From the NCBI GenBank assembly GCA_934728205.1, contig CAKVEH010000072.1, positions 1 to 6,619 of the forward strand: 6,619 bases of DNA. Direction: 5' to 3'. Origin of the DNA: an uncultured Helicobacteraceae bacterium (lineage in GTDB: Bacteria; Campylobacterota; Campylobacteria; Campylobacterales; Helicobacteraceae). This document shows positions 1 through 5,454 of the stretch, piece after piece (the stretch's first letter is position 1; each line of letters starts with the position of its first letter). Below the pieces are notes generated by a model, which ran no database searches, had not been told where the DNA came from, and worked only from the letters and a program-made list of their open reading frames with translations. The position numbers and the translations under genes were made by a program.

Positions 1-37
1 ATACAATACCACATAGCAACAAGCCTAAAACTTTCAT
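1..37 (-). CDS. N-terminus of an unidentified minus-strand gene (cut by window edge)
   Basis: Only the first 12 codons are present. They read MKVLGLLLCGIV, a short basic start followed by a hydrophobic run, as in a Sec signal peptide or an N-terminal membrane anchor. The cysteine at residue 9 is preceded by Leu, not Gly/Ala/Ser, so it is a poor lipobox. The start is supported by a strong AGGAG (complement of 46-50) eight bases upstream of the ATG. The gene lies 68 bases downstream of the dedA stop on the same strand, so it may be co-transcribed with dedA or read from its own weak promoter in the gap. The fragment is too short to name a family. Secreted or membrane location is an inference from these 12 residues. 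Confidence 0.6.
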   Translation of the reverse strand, partial: MKVLGLLLCGIV

Positions 38-45
38 TCCCTTAT

Positions 46-50
46 CTCCT
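46..50 (-). promoter_or_regulatory. Ribosome binding site of the left-edge gene
   Basis: The minus strand reads AGGAG here, eight bases before the ATG at 37-35. It is a near-consensus Shine-Dalgarno element and the main reason for accepting the truncated left-edge gene as real. Confidence 0.65.
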
Positions 51-67
51 TTTTTTCTCTCACTTGC

Positions 68-76
68 CTTATAGCA
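68..76 (-). promoter_or_regulatory. Possible extended -10 promoter for the left-edge gene
   Basis: The minus strand reads TGCTATAAG, an extended -10 (TGn followed by TATAAG, one mismatch to TATAAT). Transcription would begin near base 61, giving a leader of about 24 bases. No -35 match is visible, which is common for sigma-70 promoters in this group. It lies in the 68-base gap after dedA, so the downstream gene could be partly independent. The evidence is sequence resemblance only. Confidence 0.35.
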
Positions 77-105
77 AAATTTATCAATTTATAAGCACAA
101 AATAA

Positions 106-780
106 TCATTTGTGGTTTTTCTTATATTTCCACCAAAGGACATAAAGCACGCTTACTACTATTACACAACCAAGTGTAATAAATCCAGCTGTTTTGGCAT
201 AGGACTTAATTTGACTTTCTTGCTCTGAAATTTCACTTCCCGTAAATGCGTGGATAATGTTACCCACTTCAAAGCCCTGCCCAAAAATATGCCCGATGTA
301 ATATCCAAGCGCACTTAAAATAATCACCCAAATGCCAGCCCCCAAAGAAGTATAAATGCAAAATTTTGCTAGATTCATTCGTGCTAGTCCAGCAGGGAGT
401 GAAATATATTGGCGCACACCCATTATAAGTCGCCCGACAAAAGTGCTTATTTCGCCGTGCTTGGCAAAGTAAGATTCCATTTTTTCCATACTTGCTTGTG
501 TGAAAAAGAAATATTTGCCAAAGCGGATAAGAAACTCTCTGCCAAAAGCCACAGCGAGATAATAGTTAAACAATCCACCAGCCAAAGACCCGCCAATACC
601 ACATAACACGGCAATAATAATATTCATCTCACCTTTGTATGCCAAATAGCCTGCTGGTATCATTACCACTTCGCTTGGAAATGGGATAAAGCTTGATTCT
701 AAAAACATCATAACAAATATGCCAAAATATCCAGCTGCACCTATAAAATTCACAATAAAATCAACCATTTCTCCAAACAT
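106..780 (-). CDS. DedA-family (VTT domain) inner-membrane protein
   Basis: This 224-residue integral membrane protein belongs to the DedA/SNARE-associated family. Bacterial members support envelope homeostasis and proton-motive-force-dependent processes, and some act as lipid scramblases or flippases for undecaprenyl phosphate or phospholipids. The substrate here cannot be told from sequence. Family hallmarks are clear: an acidic, proline-rich re-entrant segment with Glu28, Pro33, Pro35 and Glu37 ([10 protein letters not shown]), and the [16 protein letters not shown] block at 116-131 with Arg117, Arg123 and Pro129, matching the conserved membrane-embedded arginines. Hydrophobic segments lie near 10-30, 52-75, 140-165 and 198-216, followed by a basic tail (KYKKNHK). 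The length is normal for the family. The ATG at 780 has AGGAG five bases upstream. It is divergent from the carbonic anhydrase operon and probably transcribed from the -10 at 832-837. Confidence 0.9.
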   Translation of the reverse strand: MFGEMVDFIVNFIGAAGYFGIFVMMFLESSFIPFPSEVVMIPAGYLAYKGEMNIIIAVLCGIGGSLAGGLFNYYLAVAFGREFLIRFGKYFFFTQASMEKMESYFAKHGEISTFVGRLIMGVRQYISLPAGLARMNLAKFCIYTSLGAGIWVIILSALGYYIGHIFGQGFEVGNIIHAFTGSEISEQESQIKSYAKTAGFITLGCVIVVSVLYVLWWKYKKNHK

Positions 781-785
781 ACAAT

Positions 786-790
786 CTCCT
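786..790 (-). promoter_or_regulatory. Ribosome binding site of dedA
   Basis: The minus strand reads AGGAG five bases before the ATG at 780-778. It supports this start over the internal Met5 codon. Confidence 0.6.
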
Positions 791-831
791 AAAAATAATG
801 TGTTTTAAAATTTGATATAACAAAGGGCGAT

Positions 832-837
832 ATTATA
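832..837 (-). promoter_or_regulatory. Probable -10 element for the dedA gene
   Basis: The minus strand reads a perfect TATAAT. Transcription would start near 825, giving a leader of about 45 bases ahead of dedA. No -35 hexamer is evident. It sits only 12 bases from the rightward -10 at 850-855, so the two promoters are back to back and could compete for polymerase. Confidence 0.5.
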
Positions 838-846
838 ACTTGCATT

Positions 847-855
847 TGTTATAAT
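847..855 (+). promoter_or_regulatory. Extended -10 promoter for the carbonic anhydrase-kdsA-MATE unit
   Basis: The sequence TGTTATAAT is a perfect extended -10 (TGn plus TATAAT at 850-855). Transcription would start near 862, about 30 bases upstream of the carbonic anhydrase ATG. The place expected for a -35, around 827-832, has no resemblance to TTGACA, as is typical of housekeeping promoters in Helicobacter and Campylobacter. Confidence 0.6.
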
Positions 856-881
856 CATAGCTTTAGATTTTTTAATTTTTA

Positions 882-886
882 GAAGG
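882..886 (+). promoter_or_regulatory. Ribosome binding site that sets the carbonic anhydrase start
   Basis: GAAGG precedes the ATG at 892 by five bases. An in-frame GTG two codons earlier (886-888) overlaps this element and would leave no binding site in front of it, so ATG 892 is the better start. Confidence 0.6.
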
Positions 887-891
887 TGCGA

Positions 892-1539
892 ATGAAAGAA
901 TTGTTTGAAGGAGCTATAAAGTTCCAAGAAGAGGATTTTGTCGAATACCAAGAGTTGTATGAAAGTTTAAAAAAACAACAAAATCCGCATACACTTTTTA
1001 TTAGCTGTGCTGATTCTCGTGTCGTGCCAAATATTATTACTAATTCTGACCCTGGTGATTTGTTTGTCGTGCGAAACATTGGCAATATTATCCCGCCATA
1101 TACAGAATCTAATTCAATGCGTAGCGGTTATCTTGCTACGACTTCAGCGATTGAATACGCCCTTACAATCTTAGATGTGCAAAACATTATCGTATGCGGG
1201 CATAGTAATTGCGGTGCGTGCAGTGCGATTTTTGAGCCACCGGAGAATCTAAAAGACGCGCCTTATGTGCAAAAATGGCTTAAACTTTTAGAGCCAGCCA
1301 AACAAAAAGTGCTCGCCCAAAACCCAAGTTCACGGGCAAAAAAGATTTGGCTTGCAGAGCAAATCAATGTTGAATTGCAATTAGAGAATTTAATGACTTA
1401 TCCATTTGTAGAAGAAAAGTTTGATAGGGGAGAACTTAGTGTATATGGTTGGTATTATATTATCGAAACAGGGGAGATTTTAAACTATAATATGATTAAG
1501 CGCGAGTTTAAACCAATCGTGCCAAAAGAAAAACTTTAA
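892..1539 (+). CDS. can: Beta-class carbonic anhydrase, cytoplasmic
   Basis: This zinc enzyme interconverts CO2 and bicarbonate, supplying bicarbonate for carboxylations and helping pH balance. In H. pylori the cytoplasmic beta enzyme (called icfA, HP0004) contributes to acid and urea/CO2 physiology. The protein has 215 residues from ATG 892. The zinc site is intact: Cys39, the catalytic dyad Asp41-Arg43 (CADSR), and His104 and Cys107 within GHSNCGAC. There is no signal peptide, so it should be cytoplasmic. From memory the full length resembles the H. pylori protein, including the FGWHYIIETG-like block, here [10 protein letters not shown] at 185-194. An alternative GTG start at 886 would add only Met-Arg and has no binding site. 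It is first in a probable operon: kdsA starts 14 bases after its stop. The same gene pair, in the same order, occurs in H. pylori. Confidence 0.94.
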   Translation: MKELFEGAIKFQEEDFVEYQELYESLKKQQNPHTLFISCADSRVVPNIITNSDPGDLFVVRNIGNIIPPYTESNSMRSGYLATTSAIEYALTILDVQNIIVCGHSNCGACSAIFEPPENLKDAPYVQKWLKLLEPAKQKVLAQNPSSRAKKIWLAEQINVELQLENLMTYPFVEEKFDRGELSVYGWYYIIETGEILNYNMIKREFKPIVPKEKL

Positions 1540-1542
1540 AAA

Positions 1543-1547
1543 AAGGA
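1543..1547 (+). promoter_or_regulatory. Ribosome binding site of kdsA
   Basis: AAGGA lies six bases before the ATG at 1554, in the 14-base gap after the carbonic anhydrase stop. There is no room for a separate promoter in this gap, which supports co-transcription. Confidence 0.6.
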
Positions 1548-1553
1548 AAAAAT

Positions 1554-2390
1554 ATGCAAAAAATGATTCTAATGAGCGGACCTTGTGTGATTGAGAGTTA
1601 TGATAATCTTGCTAAAACAGCAGAGAAACTTGCCCCCATAGCGCAAAATCCACAGATTGATTTTTATTTCAAGTCAAGTTTTGATAAAGCAAATCGCACA
1701 AGTTTAGATTCTTATCGTGGGCCGGGTTTGGAGAAAGGTTTAGAGATTCTCGCAAAAATCAAAAAAGAGTTTGGGTATAAAATTATCACCGATATTCACG
1801 AGACTTCACAGACAAAGGCGATTGCTGAAGTTGCGGATATTATCCAAATCCCTGCGTTTTTGTGTCGTCAAACGGATTTGGTTGTAGAAGTGGCTCGCAC
1901 AAATGCTATAGTCAATATTAAAAAGGGACAATTTATGAATCCAGCTGATATGCGCTATGTGGTGTTAAAGGCATTAAAAACACGCGATAATACCATTAGT
2001 GAAGTGAGTTATGAAGATTCTCTTAAGCACAGAATCTGGCTTACTGAGCGAGGTGCTAGCTTTGGCTATGGGAATTTGGTGGTGGATATGCGCTCTTTAG
2101 TGATTATGCGCAGGTTTGCCCCTGTGATTTTTGATGCAACCCATAGCGTGCAAATGCCCGGTGGGGCAAATGGAAAAAGTGGCGGTGATAGTTCGTTTGT
2201 GCCATATCTCGCAAGAGCTGCTGCAAGCGTGGGTGTAGATGGATTTTTTGCAGAAACACATTTAAATCCTAAGGAAGCGTTAAGTGATGGGACGAATATG
2301 GTGCAAACAGACGCACTTTTTGGGCTTGTTGATGATTTGCTTTGCATTACTCAAATACTCCCAACCTTAAAAAGCACGGATATGAAGTAA
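1554..2390 (+). CDS. kdsA: 3-deoxy-D-manno-octulosonate 8-phosphate synthase (KdsA)
   Basis: KdsA condenses phosphoenolpyruvate with D-arabinose 5-phosphate to make Kdo 8-phosphate, the committed step toward the Kdo of the lipopolysaccharide inner core. It is a cytoplasmic TIM-barrel enzyme of the DAHP synthase type I/KdsA family. At 278 residues it has normal length. Visible family motifs are GPCVIES at 9-15, the [11 protein letters not shown] block at 40-50, GPGLEKG at 57-62, KGQFMNP at 124-130 and [11 protein letters not shown] at 194-204. Residue 11 is Cys, not the Asn of E. coli-type enzymes, and His197, Glu234 and Asp245 complete the expected metal site. This puts it in the metal-dependent class, as for H. 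pylori and Aquifex KdsA. The start has a good binding site and no serious alternative. It follows the carbonic anhydrase gene by 14 bases and is followed 21 bases later by a transporter gene. Confidence 0.96.
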   Translation: MQKMILMSGPCVIESYDNLAKTAEKLAPIAQNPQIDFYFKSSFDKANRTSLDSYRGPGLEKGLEILAKIKKEFGYKIITDIHETSQTKAIAEVADIIQIPAFLCRQTDLVVEVARTNAIVNIKKGQFMNPADMRYVVLKALKTRDNTISEVSYEDSLKHRIWLTERGASFGYGNLVVDMRSLVIMRRFAPVIFDATHSVQMPGGANGKSGGDSSFVPYLARAAASVGVDGFFAETHLNPKEALSDGTNMVQTDALFGLVDDLLCITQILPTLKSTDMK

Positions 2391-2411
2391 TTTCAAATTC
2401 TCCTAAATAGA

Positions 2412-3779
2412 ATGGAACACTACTACACACTTAATCAAAAACTTTCAAAAATCTTTTCTATTGCTTTGCCAAGTGCTGCTAAGTCTTCTTTTGAAGTGCT
2501 TAGTATGTTTGTGAGTTTGTATTGGATTGCTTCATTTTCAAAAGAGCATATCATCGCTCTTGGCGTGAGTATGGGGTTTATGATGATGGTTTTTGCGCTT
2601 ACTACGATATTTTTTGTGGGCACAAGCGCACAAGTAGCGCAGTATTATGGCGGTAGAAAGATAGAATCTTTGCGTGAAGTGCTTGGCAATAGTCTTATGG
2701 TTGCACTTTTAGCTTCTATTCCAATGTGTATGCTGGCATTTGGCACAAGTGAGTTTTACTTTGATTGGATGGGCGAGGGTGTGAGTGGAGAGGCAAAGAG
2801 ACTAGGAATGGAATATTTGAGTATTTGTGTGCTTGGGATTCCGGGAAATATCATTGGCAGTGTGTGTTTAGCAGGACTTTCTGCCATAGGCGATACAAAG
2901 CGCGTAATGTATGTCAAAGCAGTCGTTTCTGTGCTCCATATCGGACTTAATTATGTCCTTATTTTTGGGGTTGAGTTTTTGGGGATTCCGAGTTTGGAAA
3001 TTTTTGGTGCGGGGTTAAGTTTGCTTATCACAAGTTATGTGGAGGTATTGATTTTGAGTGCGCTTATTTTTTATGATAAGTATTCTAAAAATAGAAAAAA
3101 GCCACTTGGTTTTAATTTTGTGCCAAATGTCTTGTATTGCAAACGCATATTGGTTGTTGGATTGCCATCTGGATTGGAGCGGTTTTTGACTATTTTTTCA
3201 CTTATTTTAATCCAAAAATTTATGAGCTCCTATGGAGCAGATGTGATTGCGGGATTTCAAATCGGCTCAAAGATAGAATCCGCGATTTTTATGCCCGGCT
3301 TTGCTTTTCAAGTAGCGACTATGGCATTGGTGGGGCAGAGCTTGGGGCGTGGGCGCATTGGCGTGGCGTATGATTTTATTAAGACTATTTTGGTTGTATC
3401 AAGTGTGATTATGGGGGTTTTGGGTTTGGTGATTTGTATTTTTGGCGCGGAGTTTTCTAAATTTTTTAGTCAAGAATCAAGCGTGATTACACATAGTGTG
3501 TATTATTTATTGGCTGTTGGATTATCTCAAGTGCCACTTATTTGTATATTTTGCTTAGATGGGGCTTTGCGAGGTGGCGGAGCGACAAAACTTTCCTTGC
3601 TCTTGCAATGTTGTAGCATTTGGCTTTTGCGCATATTGCCAATGTCTTTGTGTGCGTATTATGAAATTGATGTGCGTGTGATTTTTGGGATTATCTTTTT
3701 AGAGACTTATATTCGGGCTGGGTGCTTTATCACCATCTTTAAGTATAAGATTTGGGAAAAGCACATTAGGAGATTTTAG
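2412..3779 (+). CDS. MATE-family multidrug/metabolite efflux transporter
   Basis: This 455-residue polytopic inner-membrane protein has the length and two-bundle layout of MATE exporters, which expel cationic drugs or metabolites in exchange for Na+ or H+. The N-terminal half runs from about 12 to 220. A basic linker follows at 222-231 (DKYSKNRKKP), and the C-terminal half runs from about 243 to 447. Family motifs are IALPSA at 17-22, AGLSAIGDTK at 154-163, GLPSGLE at 250-256 with Glu256 in the position typical of the second half, VGQSLGRG at 307-314, and ALRGGGATK at 385-393. The substrate cannot be inferred. The start fits the usual MATE N-terminus, but no Shine-Dalgarno element is visible before ATG 2412, so translation may be weak or depend on kdsA. 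It probably shares the carbonic anhydrase promoter. It ends 11 bases from the converging flgG stop. Confidence 0.9.
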   Translation: MEHYYTLNQKLSKIFSIALPSAAKSSFEVLSMFVSLYWIASFSKEHIIALGVSMGFMMMVFALTTIFFVGTSAQVAQYYGGRKIESLREVLGNSLMVALLASIPMCMLAFGTSEFYFDWMGEGVSGEAKRLGMEYLSICVLGIPGNIIGSVCLAGLSAIGDTKRVMYVKAVVSVLHIGLNYVLIFGVEFLGIPSLEIFGAGLSLLITSYVEVLILSALIFYDKYSKNRKKPLGFNFVPNVLYCKRILVVGLPSGLERFLTIFSLILIQKFMSSYGADVIAGFQIGSKIESAIFMPGFAFQVATMALVGQSLGRGRIGVAYDFIKTILVVSSVIMGVLGLVICIFGAEFSKFFSQESSVITHSVYYLLAVGLSQVPLICIFCLDGALRGGGATKLSLLLQCCSIWLLRILPMSLCAYYEIDVRVIFGIIFLETYIRAGCFITIFKYKIWEKHIRRF

Positions 3780-3789
3780 ATTCTAAAAT
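3773..3789 (+). terminator. Possible hairpin between the convergent MATE and flgG genes
   Basis: The bases form a seven-pair inverted repeat, ATTTTAG-ATT-CTAAAAT, with a three-base loop. The MATE stop codon TAG (3777-3779) lies in the left arm. A T-rich stretch, TTTTATCGTTTT, follows on the plus strand, so it could end rightward transcription. The stem has only one G-C pair, so it is weak. On the minus strand no U-tract follows. It is the only candidate terminator in the 11-base gap between the two stop codons. Confidence 0.35.
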
Positions 3790-3790
3790 T

Positions 3791-4579
3791 TTATCGTTTT
3801 AGTCCATTGACCGTTTGTAACATAGAATCTGCAGTTTGAATTGTTTTTGAATTTGCTTCATACGCGCGTTGCCCTGTGATTAAGTCTGTCATTTCTTCTA
3901 CGAGTTTGACATTGCTAATTTCTAAGAATCCCTGTCGCAACTGCCCAAAGCCATCAAGCCCGGGCACACCTACCACAGGCTCACCCGAAGCATTTGTGTT
4001 GATAAGGAGATTATCCCCAAGTGCGTGAAGTCCAGCAGGGTTGATGAAATTAACAATCTCAATTTGCCCTAACACATTTGCTTGTGATTGATTGCCCTCT
4101 AACACGGTTACCGTGCCATCTGTGCCGATGTTTATTTGTGTTGTGCCCTCAGGGATAGTGATATTGGGGATAAGCGCGTAACCATCAGCATTGACGACAT
4201 TTCCCTCATTATCAAGTTTAAAGCTTCCAGCGCGTGTATAGGCGATATTCCCATCAGGGAGTTCAATTTGAAAAAAGCCATTGCCCGTAATGGCAATATC
4301 AAGGTTGTTTTCTGTTTCTTTTGGGTGTCCTTGAGAGAACATTTTTTGCACGGAGACAGGGCGCACACCGATACCAACCTCAATACCGGTAGGCGAAATG
4401 GTAGTTTCGCTTGTCGCTGTGCCTGCGTATTGTATAGGCTGGTAAAACAAATCGGCAAACTCTGCGCGCTGCTTTTTGAATCCTGTGGTATTGACATTGG
4501 CAATGTTGTTTGAAGTAGTGTCAATTTGAAGTTGTTGTCCTAGCATACCTGTGGTGGCTGTATAAAGAGACCTCATCAT
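3791..4579 (-). CDS. flgG: Flagellar basal-body distal rod protein FlgG
   Basis: FlgG forms the distal rod of the flagellar motor in the periplasm and joins the proximal rod to the hook; it is exported by the flagellar type III apparatus. From ATG 4579 the protein has 262 residues, the length I recall for H. pylori FlgG. The N-terminal rod motif NNIANVNTTGFKKQRAEF (24-41) and the C-terminal helix with VEEMTDLITGQRAYEANSK (227-245) are intact. The segment YQPIQYAGTATSETTISPTG (46-65) matches the FlgG-specific stretch that separates FlgG from FlgE and FlgF. A longer in-frame start (TTG at 4639) would add 20 residues, but it lies inside the sigma-54 promoter and is rejected. ATG 4579 is followed by a second ATG; the first has better spacing to its binding site. 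No other flagellar gene is adjacent, so it appears monocistronic. Confidence 0.95.
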   Translation of the reverse strand: MMRSLYTATTGMLGQQLQIDTTSNNIANVNTTGFKKQRAEFADLFYQPIQYAGTATSETTISPTGIEVGIGVRPVSVQKMFSQGHPKETENNLDIAITGNGFFQIELPDGNIAYTRAGSFKLDNEGNVVNADGYALIPNITIPEGTTQINIGTDGTVTVLEGNQSQANVLGQIEIVNFINPAGLHALGDNLLINTNASGEPVVGVPGLDGFGQLRQGFLEISNVKLVEEMTDLITGQRAYEANSKTIQTADSMLQTVNGLKR

Positions 4580-4586
4580 AGTGCAA

Positions 4587-4590
4587 TCCT
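4587..4590 (-). promoter_or_regulatory. Ribosome binding site that sets the flgG start
   Basis: The minus strand reads AAAGGAT, with AGGA at 4590-4587, seven bases before ATG 4579. This fixes the 262-residue start over the upstream TTG at 4639, which has no binding site and overlaps the promoter. Confidence 0.65.
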
Positions 4591-4620
4591 TTGTTATTTT
4601 TTCCGATAATTTGGCGTAGA

Positions 4621-4640
4621 TTAGCAAATTTAGTTCCAAA
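4621..4640 (-). promoter_or_regulatory. Sigma-54 (RpoN) promoter of flgG
   Basis: The minus strand reads TTTGGAACTAAATTTGCTA from 4640 down to 4622. The -24 GG (4637-4636) and -12 GC (4625-4624) are exactly ten bases apart, and the flanking TTGGAAC and TTTGCT agree with the TTGGAAC-N4-TTGCT pattern I recall for RpoN promoters in Campylobacter and Helicobacter. The predicted start is near 4612, giving a 33-base leader. In this group many rod and hook genes are RpoN-dependent and are switched on by the FlgS/FlgR two-component system, so flgG here probably belongs to the middle class of flagellar genes. No FlgR binding site can be assigned from this sequence. Confidence 0.75.
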
Positions 4641-4688
4641 TATTTTAGAGAATCGCTATTTTAGATTCCATAATCCGTAAAAATATAT

Positions 4689-4694
4689 TATAAT
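4689..4694 (+). promoter_or_regulatory. Probable -10 element for the TRIC-dnaX unit
   Basis: A perfect TATAAT lies in a run of A and T. Transcription would begin near 4701 and give a leader of about 73 bases before ATG 4774. No convincing -35 is present. The surrounding TATTATAAT is nearly palindromic, so a leftward -10 is also possible, but the sigma-54 site is the better explanation for flgG. The rest of the 194-base divergent region shows no gene or RNA that I can recognise. Confidence 0.5.
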
Positions 4695-4773
4695 TCTACC
4701 TTACAAATCATCTATGTAATTAACAAAACTAGCGTGAATGTGTTAATAAAAGAGATAATGGCAAAGGCAAAAT

Positions 4774-5454
4774 ATGAATATTGATGATGAAGTGCTTTTG
4801 GGCACGCTATTTACGCTAGGTATCACGGTTGAAGCGATGACAGGAGCACTTGCTGCAGGGAGGCATAAAATGGATTTATTTGGGGTGATGTTTATTGCGC
4901 TTGTTACGGCTATTGGCGGTGGCTCGATACGCGATGTGTTGCTCGGACATTATCCACTTACTTGGGTTAAAACTCCAGAATTTATCGTGCTTATTTGTGT
5001 AACGGCGATTTTGACCACAAAGATTCCCAAAAAACTTTTCCGTTTTGAAAAATTATTTTTAAGCCTTGATGCGTTAGGACTTGTGGTCTTTACTATTATT
5101 GGCGCAAAAGTCGCACTAAGTATGGGTTATGGCTTTGTTATCGCCATTACGGCTGGTTGTATCACAGGCATTTTTGGTGGAATCTTGCGTGATATTTTTT
5201 GCAACCAAATCCCGCTCGTGTTTCAAAAAGAGCTTTACGCAGGTGTGAGTATTATCGCTGCAAGTTTGTATTATGTGTTAGTCGAAGTTGTGCAATTTGA
5301 TAAACTTGGCTCAGTGCTTGTTGTGCTTTTGGTTGGCACGATAGTGCGTCTTTTTGCAATTCGTTATAGGCTTGATTTGCCTATTTTTGCTTACGAGGAA
5401 GCCCCAAATCACAAACACGATTCCTCGCATAATCAGCCAAAGGGAGAAAGGTAA
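4774..5454 (+). CDS. TRIC/UPF0126-family membrane protein (probable cation channel)
   Basis: This 226-residue membrane protein matches the YicG/UPF0126 family, the prokaryotic relatives of TRIC trimeric intracellular cation channels; characterised bacterial and archaeal members conduct K+. The expected internal duplication is visible: IGGGSIRDVLL at 47-57 and FGGILRDIF at 134-142, each a glycine-rich kink followed by Arg-Asp. About seven hydrophobic segments can be traced, roughly 8-28, 35-50, 67-84, 98-113, 118-135, 154-171 and 178-196. The last 18 residues form a polar, His/Lys-rich tail. AAAGG lies six bases before ATG 4774. The stop TAA overlaps the dnaX start as TAATG, so the two are one transcription unit with likely coupled translation. 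Family assignment is firm; channel function and ion are inferred from relatives. Confidence 0.88.
   Translation: MNIDDEVLLGTLFTLGITVEAMTGALAAGRHKMDLFGVMFIALVTAIGGGSIRDVLLGHYPLTWVKTPEFIVLICVTAILTTKIPKKLFRFEKLFLSLDALGLVVFTIIGAKVALSMGYGFVIAITAGCITGIFGGILRDIFCNQIPLVFQKELYAGVSIIAASLYYVLVEVVQFDKLGSVLVVLLVGTIVRLFAIRYRLDLPIFAYEEAPNHKHDSSHNQPKGER
5441..5446 (+). promoter_or_regulatory. Ribosome binding site of dnaX inside the TRIC gene end
   Basis: AGGGAG lies seven bases before the dnaX ATG at 5454, within the last codons of the upstream gene. With the overlapping stop/start TAATG it suggests re-initiation by terminating ribosomes as well as direct binding. Confidence 0.55.

Noticed and set aside
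68..95. Inverted repeat CTTATA/TATAAG after dedA as a terminator
   Set aside because: The arms are only six AT-rich pairs with a 16-base loop and no U-tract in the right place; the TATAAG arm is better explained as a -10 element.
409..606. Plus-strand 65-codon open frame inside dedA
   Set aside because: It is entirely opposite the conserved DedA core and shows no family features.
969..975. Run of seven A within the carbonic anhydrase gene as a phase-variation tract
   Set aside because: Seven bases is short compared with the longer tracts that vary in Helicobacter, and it encodes ordinary Leu-Lys-Lys in a conserved housekeeping enzyme.
4132..4524. Open frames opposite or offset to flgG on both strands (about 125-130 codons)
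   Set aside because: They lie wholly inside flgG, which is intact and has clear family motifs; their translations show no recognisable domain.
4602..4609. TCCGATAA resembling a sigma-28 (FliA) -10 element on the plus strand
   Set aside because: There is no TAAA-like -35 at the proper distance, it lies in the flgG leader in the wrong orientation for flgG, and the downstream gene is not flagellar.
4580..4639. N-terminal extension of FlgG by 20 residues from a TTG start
   Set aside because: The TTG lies inside the predicted sigma-54 -24 box, has no binding site, and FlgG proteins begin at the MMRSLY-type start with a good AGGA site.
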